11,544 nt of DNA. Origin: Dehalococcoidia bacterium (lineage in GTDB: Bacteria; Chloroflexota; Dehalococcoidia; SAR202; UBA11138). Every line of letters begins with the position of its first letter. Position 1 is the first letter of the stretch. The translations under genes were made by a program, and so were the position numbers. Positions 6,877 through 11,544 of the stretch are shown here, piece by piece. The DNA is taken from assembly GCA_012270625.1 (NCBI GenBank), contig JAAXHZ010000300.1:1-11544 (forward strand), read 5' to 3'. The notes below the pieces were generated by a model that did not search any database, was not told where the DNA came from, and was given only the letters and a program-made list of their open reading frames with translations.

Positions 6877-8010
6877 CTATCGGCTCGAGTACGGGTCAGC
6901 CGCGTCGCGCAGGCCATCACCCATGAAGTTGAACGCCAGTATGGCCAGCAGGACGAACGGAGCCGGGATCATGAGCCAGGGCGCGTTCGAGATCGCGTTG
7001 AGGTTCTGGGCCTCGAAGAGCAGCGTCCCCCAGCTGATTGTCGGCGGTCTGAGACCCAATCCCAAAAAGCTCAGAGCAGTCTCCGCAATGATGATCGCCG
7101 GCACCGCGAGTGTAGTCGTAGCAATTATATGACTCGTAAACGAGGGGATCATATGCCGGAAGATGATCCGAAGCTCCGATGTGCCGTACAGCCGAGCTGC
7201 CATTACGAAGTCTTCCGACCGCAGAGCCAGGAATCTCCCCCTGACCTCTCGTGCCAGAGTTGTCCAGCCCAGAAGCGAGATAATAATGGTGATGGCGAAG
7301 TATATCTGGATCTGCGTCCACTCTTGGGGGACCGCAGCCGCAAGCCCAAGCCAAAGCGGAATCGTCGGAATTGATCTGATGAACTCAATGAACCGCTGGA
7401 TTACGATGTCTGCCAGACCACCTCGGTACCCGGAAATGCCCCCGAGAAGCACACCCAGAAACAGGCTTAGACCAACCCCAACTAGGCCAATCGACATTGA
7501 TATCCGGGTGGCGTACATGAGCCGCGAGAACACGTCCCGACCAAGCCTGTCGCTTCCCAACAGGTACATCGGGATAGGGTCTTCGTCGGTGTCCAGTCCT
7601 AGCAGGTGAATGTTCGTATCGAAGATTCCAAACAGCTCGTACTCGTGCCCCCTCGCGAACAGCTTGACTCGGAACCTCTTGGACTCATCGGGAGCGTACT
7701 CCGGCTTGAGCGTTACCGGGTTGCGTTCCCTTAGCAGTCCGTTCGCGTAAGGCCAGGTAGGCTTCCATCCATCGAAGAAGTGTATCCGCTGTGGCGGCAC
7801 AAACGCCCTCTGGGCGTTCTGTGAGTATGGATCATGTATGGCGAGAAACTCGCAGAAGATCGAGATGAGATAGAAGGCGATGATGGTTGCGGTCGCGGCA
7901 ACCGCCAACCGGTGTTTGATGAACCTTCTCCACACCAGCGTCCATTGGGACGCGATGTACTCCCGCTCCTCAGAGGTGATTGTCGGGCTTTCTGCGGTCT
8001 GTGACGCCAC
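6877..8010 (-). CDS. oppC: ABC importer permease, OppC-like
   Basis: This 377-residue inner-membrane permease belongs to the OppC/DppC branch. Evidence is the N-terminal helix (about 35-57), the LGSDRLGRDVFSR motif (151-163) typical of OppC, further helices around 169-193, 213-227, 238-253, 293-315 and 346-365, and the cytoplasmic EAA loop (AARLYGTSELRIIFRHMIP, 271-289) that contacts the ATPases. It ends in GDGLRDAADPYSSR, a usual OppC tail. It is about 75 residues longer than E. coli OppC (302). The excess lies between the first helix and the LGSDRLGRD motif (about residues 60-150), a polar insert expected on the outer face. The GTG start at 8010 has AGGGG 8 bases upstream and follows oppB by 11 bp. 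Confidence 0.95.
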   Translation of the reverse strand: MASQTAESPTITSEEREYIASQWTLVWRRFIKHRLAVAATATIIAFYLISIFCEFLAIHDPYSQNAQRAFVPPQRIHFFDGWKPTWPYANGLLRERNPVTLKPEYAPDESKRFRVKLFARGHEYELFGIFDTNIHLLGLDTDEDPIPMYLLGSDRLGRDVFSRLMYATRISMSIGLVGVGLSLFLGVLLGGISGYRGGLADIVIQRFIEFIRSIPTIPLWLGLAAAVPQEWTQIQIYFAITIIISLLGWTTLAREVRGRFLALRSEDFVMAARLYGTSELRIIFRHMIPSFTSHIIATTTLAVPAIIIAETALSFLGLGLRPPTISWGTLLFEAQNLNAISNAPWLMIPAPFVLLAILAFNFMGDGLRDAADPYSSR

Positions 8011-8021
8011 TGCCAGTACCC

Positions 8022-9008
8022 CTACCCTTCCATCCGAATTCGCGGATCAACGGCTGCGAGGATAATGTCGGAAATAAGTGTCCCGAGCATGGTCAGCAGT
8101 GTCAGTATCAGGATGATCGAGCCCGCGAGGAACATGTCCTGAGCGATTAGAGACGCCAGCAGCAGCGGCCCAATTGTAGGGAGACTCAGGACCGTGGCAA
8201 CGATCAGGCTTCCCGAGAACAGCTGGGGCAGCTGCCATCCCATCGTACTGATGAAAGGGTTGATGGCGATGCGCGTCGGATACTTGAGGATCACCTTCCA
8301 CTCTGGCAGGCCCTTGGCTCTCGCGGTCTCCACGTAGGGCTTGCTGAGCTCGTCCAGGAGATTGGCGCGTATGATTCGTGTGAACCTTGCGGTTCCATCC
8401 GTGCCCAGGATAATCATGGGCACCCATATGTGCTTCAGTAGGTCGATGAACTTGGCTATGCTCCACTCCGCGTCGTGATACTCCGGCGAGAACAGACTGG
8501 TTATCTTCAGCCCGAACCACGCCCACACGAACCACATGATAGCCAGCGCGAGCAGGAAGTTCGGGGTTCCAACACCGAAGTAAGACAGGAACGTAAATAC
8601 GTAGTCGATGATCGAATACTGTTTGACCGCGGAGATGATGCCAATCGGTATCGCCAGCGTCCAGGTAAAAACGATCGTAAACAGACCCAAGAGCAGCGTC
8701 AGCGAGAGCCTCTCGCCTATCAGCTCATTTACCGGACGCTGGTACTCCAGAGAGAACCCAAGGTTGCCGCGCAGTACGTTGCCAACCCACTTCAGATACT
8801 GCACGTAGACCGGGCTGTCCAAGCCGTACTGTCGCCGCAGGTTCTCGACCTCTGCCATGTCGATCTGATCTCCACCGGCGACGAGTTCGGCGATATACGT
8901 CTGAAGATAGTCTCCCGGCGGAGCTTGGATTATCCCAAAGGCGACGACCGACATAAGGAACATCATCGGGATGAGAATGCCGATGCGCCTTAGCAGGAAC
9001 TGCGTCAT
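8022..9008 (-). CDS. oppB: ABC importer permease, OppB-like
   Basis: This 328-residue inner-membrane permease belongs to the OppB/DppB branch. It opens with the typical MTQFLLRRIGILIPMMFLMS first helix. A periplasmic segment then carries LRRQYGLDSPVYVQYLKWVGNVLRGNLG (57-84), a conserved OppB feature. Helices follow near 101-127, 136-166, 193-202, 251-285 and 293-320, with the EAA loop YVETARAKGLPEWKVILKYP (225-244) that docks on the ATPases. The end VDPRIRMEG is the usual OppB tail. Length is normal. The ATG at 9008 has only a distant AGG, so initiation may be modest. The gene lies 159 bp after the binding-protein gene with no clear promoter of its own. It pairs with OppC to form the pore. 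Confidence 0.95.
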   Translation of the reverse strand: MTQFLLRRIGILIPMMFLMSVVAFGIIQAPPGDYLQTYIAELVAGGDQIDMAEVENLRRQYGLDSPVYVQYLKWVGNVLRGNLGFSLEYQRPVNELIGERLSLTLLLGLFTIVFTWTLAIPIGIISAVKQYSIIDYVFTFLSYFGVGTPNFLLALAIMWFVWAWFGLKITSLFSPEYHDAEWSIAKFIDLLKHIWVPMIILGTDGTARFTRIIRANLLDELSKPYVETARAKGLPEWKVILKYPTRIAINPFISTMGWQLPQLFSGSLIVATVLSLPTIGPLLLASLIAQDMFLAGSIILILTLLTMLGTLISDIILAAVDPRIRMEG

Positions 9009-9167
9009 GGCTAGACTACCTACGGTCTGACTGCTGGAGTGAATCCACGATCCAACAGCACATTTGACGAGTACGCGAGCGCAATGTCAGTGGAGCTGCC
9101 CCAGCCCCCTGGACCCTGGATTGGAACCAGCCGGATCCAAGAGGGCCGGAGCAGCCTGGGTGCAGCG
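9009..9167. other. 159-bp gap between binding-protein gene and oppB
   Basis: I see no convincing gene, promoter or terminator here. There are only short inverted repeats, such as TTGGA/TCCAA (9121-9125 and 9136-9140). Such a gap after a highly expressed binding protein often holds an mRNA processing or partial termination site, but nothing here is strong enough to call. Confidence 0.3.
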
Positions 9168-11285
9168 TTACTGCTGTGTCTCTTGCCTACGCTCTTCGCT
9201 TCTGTACCAGAACTGATCGGGGAATGAATTGAAAGGCATGTTCAGACCCGCCCGGTTCGCCCACCACTCGGGAACATTGACTAGGTCGTTGTTCACGATG
9301 ACTATGCCCGAGACTAGGCCGCTCGCGCCTACAGTGCCAAGTCGAACCTGGTTGTCTATAGTCCAGGCGAAGATCTCCCGGGCGATCTCATGCTGGCGCT
9401 CCGGCGGCACGCCGGAGGCTTCCAGATATATGTCCAGCAGGTGCTTGATTTCTTCCGGAGGCTCAGTCCCTTCGTCGCCTCCGCTCTGGAACCAGCGAGC
9501 GTGATCAGCCGCCCAGCCGAATACCGGGTTTGTGGGCAGGGTATGGAACGCAATGCTGAACAGCTCTGCCGTCAGGTCGGCGTTGTGAATGCGAGACATC
9601 AGCTCGTTGGCCTGCGCCTGGGTATTCAACAGGCTGCGTTCTACAACGTCCACCGTGCAGCGGACTCCGACCGTTTGGAAGTAGGCACAGATCTGCTCGC
9701 CGCCGTCCACGTAGCCTCCGAAGGCGTCCATCGTACTGATCTTGAACGCGAACCTGTCCCCGTTTGGCAGGGTTCGGAAGCCCTCGTCGTCTTTCGGGCC
9801 CATGATCCCGTCGAGCATCGAGTTGGACTTGTCCACGTCGTAATCGGTGTACTTCGTCTCGTACTCATCGCCAGGATAGAAGGGGTGATCAGCGGCTGGA
9901 AGGGCGTTTCGAACGATACCTTGTCCACCCATCGTGATCTCTTTGATGGAGTGCCGGTCGATGGAGTGAGACATGGCAATACGCCAGTCCTTGTTGCTGA
10001 TCATCTCACCTTCCGGACCGGGATAGGTGATATTGAAGTACAGCACTATGTCGGAACCCATGGGGTCCACGACCATCTGAATCGAGTAGTTACCTCTCTC
10101 TTCACCTTCTTTCAACACCGGGAAGTTGGCGAAGTTTATGTGCCTGCCCTGGAAGTCGATCTCACCCTGTGCCGCGCGCAGATTCAGCGGTTCGACTCCT
10201 GACGCGGTCTGGAACCTTATCTCATCTATATAAGGTAGCTGGTTCCCCTCCTGGTCCACTATAGGATAGTACGGGTTGCGGACCAGGCGAATGACGTCGT
10301 CCGCCGAAGTATTCGTCCAAACCCACGGGGAAGTGGCTGGCCGATCCGGATTCAGCTTCGGGTCCTCCTGGTTGAGGTAGTACTGTGTCCAGCTGGGGAA
10401 CCCAGCGTCAGTAGCGAGCTTCTCCGCGTCCGGGTTGTACTTCAGGTTGAACTGCTTCAGGTAGTGCTTCGGCGCGTACTGGAAGTCGCGAGGCGTGCAT
10501 CCGTGCGCCATGTGACCTTCAAAGAAGAAGAAGGGGGCCGAGTAGCGGAATTCAACGGTATAGTCGTCGACCGCTACAACCTTCACAACAGGATCTCCAC
10601 TCTGTCTGATCCACCGGGGAAGTGCGCCCTTGATGTCCGGGTCTGTCTGCACTTCATACGCGTACTCCCAGTCTTCAGAAGTGAACGGTGCCCCGTCGGA
10701 CCATTTCATCCCGGGTAGAAGGTGGACGGTCCAGACAGTTCCGTCCGCATTCGATTCCCAGCCCTTCACAGCATGAGGAATCACTCCGGTGCCGTCTCCG
10801 GCCCATCTCATACCACCTCGGCCGCTAGCGCGGCCCACGTTACAGCTTGCGTCAGCTGGACCCAAATGTACCCGGCGCCACTGACCGCCATATTCCCCTA
10901 CTTCGGCCACCTGCATGACCAGAGGCGTATCGGGCAGTCTCTCCTCCACTGAGGGCAATTCGCCCGCCGCTACCCGTTTCGCGAGAATCGGCGCCTCGCT
11001 GTACGATGAAGGAAGCGGAACCATGCCGCGATCGGTCGTCGATACGTCCACTCCTGTGGCCTCTCCTCCACCGGAAGTCATCCCAGTGGCGGGCGCGGCC
11101 GGAGGACTGGTCGGAGCGGGAGCCGGGGCAGAAGGAGGAGTAGTTGGCTGCATGGCTGGTGCGGCAGGAGCAGTGGTCGGAGGGGGAGCCGGCGCGGTCT
11201 CTGTCTCGCCCGCATCGCTGCTGCACGCGGTAATCATGACGGCAATCGATACTAGTAGAACGGCAATCAGCAAACTCTTCTTCAT
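9168..11285 (-). CDS. Substrate-binding lipoprotein of the Opp/Dpp-type importer (SBP family 5)
   Basis: This 705-residue protein is the extracellular solute receptor for the importer encoded just downstream. It has a lipoprotein signal: MKK, a hydrophobic core, and the lipobox ITAC with the lipidated Cys at residue 21. A low-complexity Pro/Ala/Thr linker (about 31-67) follows and would hold the domain off the membrane. The SBP_bac_5 domain spans about 120-690, with EYGGQWRR (131-138), LLPGMKWSDGAPFTSEDW (189-206) and the SNKDWRIAMSHSIDR region (430-444) as family landmarks. It is longer than E. coli OppA (543), mostly through the linker and the C-terminal part. Ligand could be peptides or oligosaccharides; the sequence does not decide. 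I prefer the ATG at 11285 (AGGGG 6 bases upstream) to the GTG immediately before it at 11288, which is too near the ribosome binding site. Confidence 0.95.
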   Translation of the reverse strand: MKKSLLIAVLLVSIAVMITACSSDAGETETAPAPPPTTAPAAPAMQPTTPPSAPAPAPTSPPAAPATGMTSGGGEATGVDVSTTDRGMVPLPSSYSEAPILAKRVAAGELPSVEERLPDTPLVMQVAEVGEYGGQWRRVHLGPADASCNVGRASGRGGMRWAGDGTGVIPHAVKGWESNADGTVWTVHLLPGMKWSDGAPFTSEDWEYAYEVQTDPDIKGALPRWIRQSGDPVVKVVAVDDYTVEFRYSAPFFFFEGHMAHGCTPRDFQYAPKHYLKQFNLKYNPDAEKLATDAGFPSWTQYYLNQEDPKLNPDRPATSPWVWTNTSADDVIRLVRNPYYPIVDQEGNQLPYIDEIRFQTASGVEPLNLRAAQGEIDFQGRHINFANFPVLKEGEERGNYSIQMVVDPMGSDIVLYFNITYPGPEGEMISNKDWRIAMSHSIDRHSIKEITMGGQGIVRNALPAADHPFYPGDEYETKYTDYDVDKSNSMLDGIMGPKDDEGFRTLPNGDRFAFKISTMDAFGGYVDGGEQICAYFQTVGVRCTVDVVERSLLNTQAQANELMSRIHNADLTAELFSIAFHTLPTNPVFGWAADHARWFQSGGDEGTEPPEEIKHLLDIYLEASGVPPERQHEIAREIFAWTIDNQVRLGTVGASGLVSGIVIVNNDLVNVPEWWANRAGLNMPFNSFPDQFWYRSEERRQETQQ

Positions 11286-11291
11286 CACCTT

Positions 11292-11296
11292 CCCCT
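11292..11296 (-). promoter_or_regulatory. Ribosome binding site of the binding-protein gene
   Basis: AGGGG on the minus strand, 6 bases before the ATG at 11285 but only 3 before the preceding GTG codon. It therefore supports the ATG. Confidence 0.5.
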
Positions 11297-11307
11297 ATAT
11301 GGTTCCG

Positions 11308-11347
11308 TATTGCAAGAACGAAATATCATGTATGCCGTTTCGCAATA
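11308..11347. promoter_or_regulatory. Possible operator: nested inverted repeats over the -10 and start site
   Basis: TATTGC (11308-11313) is mirrored by GCAATA (11342-11347). Inside it CGAAA (11319-11323) is mirrored by TTTCG (11338-11342), which shares one base with the outer arm. The right arms overlap the -10 element and the predicted start, where a repressor would block transcription. The arms are short and AT-rich, so chance is a real possibility. Confidence 0.25.
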
Positions 11348-11372
11348 TATGTCGAGACCATGCCGTTGTCAA
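11344..11372 (-). promoter_or_regulatory. Strong sigma70-type promoter of the transporter operon
   Basis: On the minus strand, TTGACA (11372-11367, 6 of 6 to consensus) and TATATT (11349-11344, 5 of 6) are separated by exactly 17 bp. Transcription would begin near 11337, giving a leader of about 50 nt before the binding-protein ATG. It is the best promoter match in the window and fits the high expression usual for binding proteins. An inverted repeat overlaps the -10 element and a direct repeat lies upstream. Confidence 0.75.
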
Positions 11373-11386
11373 CCCGCCAAAGTTCG

Positions 11387-11414
11387 CTGAGCCTGTATCA
11401 ATTTAGTCTGAGCC
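11387..11414. promoter_or_regulatory. Direct repeat CTGAGCC upstream of the transporter promoter
   Basis: CTGAGCC occurs at 11387-11393 and 11408-11414, spaced 21 bp, which is two turns of the helix, and both are followed by a base and then G. The copies lie at about -50 to -56 and -71 to -77 from the predicted start, the usual place for an activator that touches RNA polymerase. No regulator gene is in the window. Confidence 0.3.
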
Positions 11415-11436
11415 AGTTCTGAAGAGCTAAGTGTCT

Positions 11437-11455
11437 CCTCTCCCTCAGGGAGAGG
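11437..11455. repeat. Palindromic repeat, right copy 1 (hairpin only)
   Basis: CCTCTCCCT (11437-11445) and AGGGAGAGG (11447-11455) form a perfect 9-bp stem around one base. It is the same palindrome as at 1-21 but lacks the GGGTGAGGG tail, which is replaced by CTGA and the 12-mer CAGGGGTAGGCA. Confidence 0.75.
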
Positions 11456-11460
11456 GCTGA

Positions 11461-11472
11461 CAGGGGTAGGCA
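11461..11472 (+). repeat. 12-bp repeat CAGGGGTAGGCA, right copy
   Basis: Identical to the minus strand of 46-57 at the other end of the window. It sits 5 bp after one palindrome and 29 bp before the next. Confidence 0.5.
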
Positions 11473-11501
11473 AACATGTACAAACAAGCAACCGACAGTC
11501 C

Positions 11502-11538
11502 CCCTCTCCCCCAGGGAGAGGGCTGGGGTGAGGGTGAA
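11502..11538. repeat. Palindromic repeat, right copy 2 (hairpin plus G-rich tail)
   Basis: CCCTCTCCC (11502-11510) and GGGAGAGGG (11514-11522) form a perfect 9-bp stem with loop CCA. They are followed by CTGGGGTGAGGGTGAA, nearly the same tail as in the left copy at 22-37. It has the same orientation as the left copy and may run past the window end. Confidence 0.8.
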
Positions 11539-11544
11539 AAGTAC

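Noticed and set aside
9390..10202. Open frame of 270 codons on the plus strand opposite the binding-protein gene
   Set aside because: It is antisense to a clear SBP family 5 domain and shows no motif of its own.
11437..11538. Right-end repeats as a CRISPR array
   Set aside because: Only two palindromes with differing flanks and no regular repeat-spacer pattern; no cas genes in the window.

Overview
This window is a compact stretch of bacterial chromosome with nine protein-coding genes, all on the minus strand, so transcription runs from high to low coordinates. Base composition is moderately GC-rich. I see no rRNA, tRNA, CRISPR array, transposase or integrase. The mix of genes (a large Opp/Dpp transporter with a long Pro/Ala/Thr-linked lipoprotein, a DUF1800/DUF1501 pair and an NHL propeller) resembles free-living, uncultured Chloroflexota of the SAR202/Dehalococcoidia type. 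That placement is an inference from gene content and protein style and is not proven by the sequence.

Region 1 (about 11540 down to 4054) is a transporter operon. A strong sigma70-type promoter (TTGACA, 17 bp, TATATT) precedes a 705-residue substrate-binding lipoprotein. It is followed by permease OppB, permease OppC, ATPase OppD and ATPase OppF, with 159, 11, 5 and -4 bp between successive genes. Together they make a complete ABC importer of the peptide/opine/nickel class: the lipoprotein captures solute outside, OppB/OppC form the pore and OppD/OppF hydrolyse ATP. The substrate cannot be read from the sequence. A small hairpin spans the oppF stop codon, and 59 bp further on lies an unrecognised five-helix membrane protein.

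Region 2 (about 3990 down to 73) is a second likely transcription unit. It has a candidate promoter (TTGACG, 17 bp, TAGACT), a leader of about 135 nt, a DUF1800 protein, a DUF1501 protein and a six-bladed NHL beta-propeller. DUF1800 and DUF1501 are a known conserved pair of unknown biochemical function and are usually exported. Here neither they nor the NHL protein show an export signal. The 110-bp gap between the DUF1501 and NHL genes can fold into three hairpins in series, including a long nested one, which is the most unusual non-coding structure in the window.

Both ends of the window carry members of one palindromic repeat family (CCCTCTCCC...GGGAGAGGG with a GGGTGAGGG tail), together with a shared 12-mer CAGGGGTAGGCA. 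The nine-gene block is therefore bracketed by dispersed repeats. I found no defence system, mobile element or clearly novel multi-gene machine. The best leads are the structured intergenic region, the apparently unexported DUF1800/DUF1501/NHL set, the promoter architecture of the transporter operon, and the bracketing repeats.
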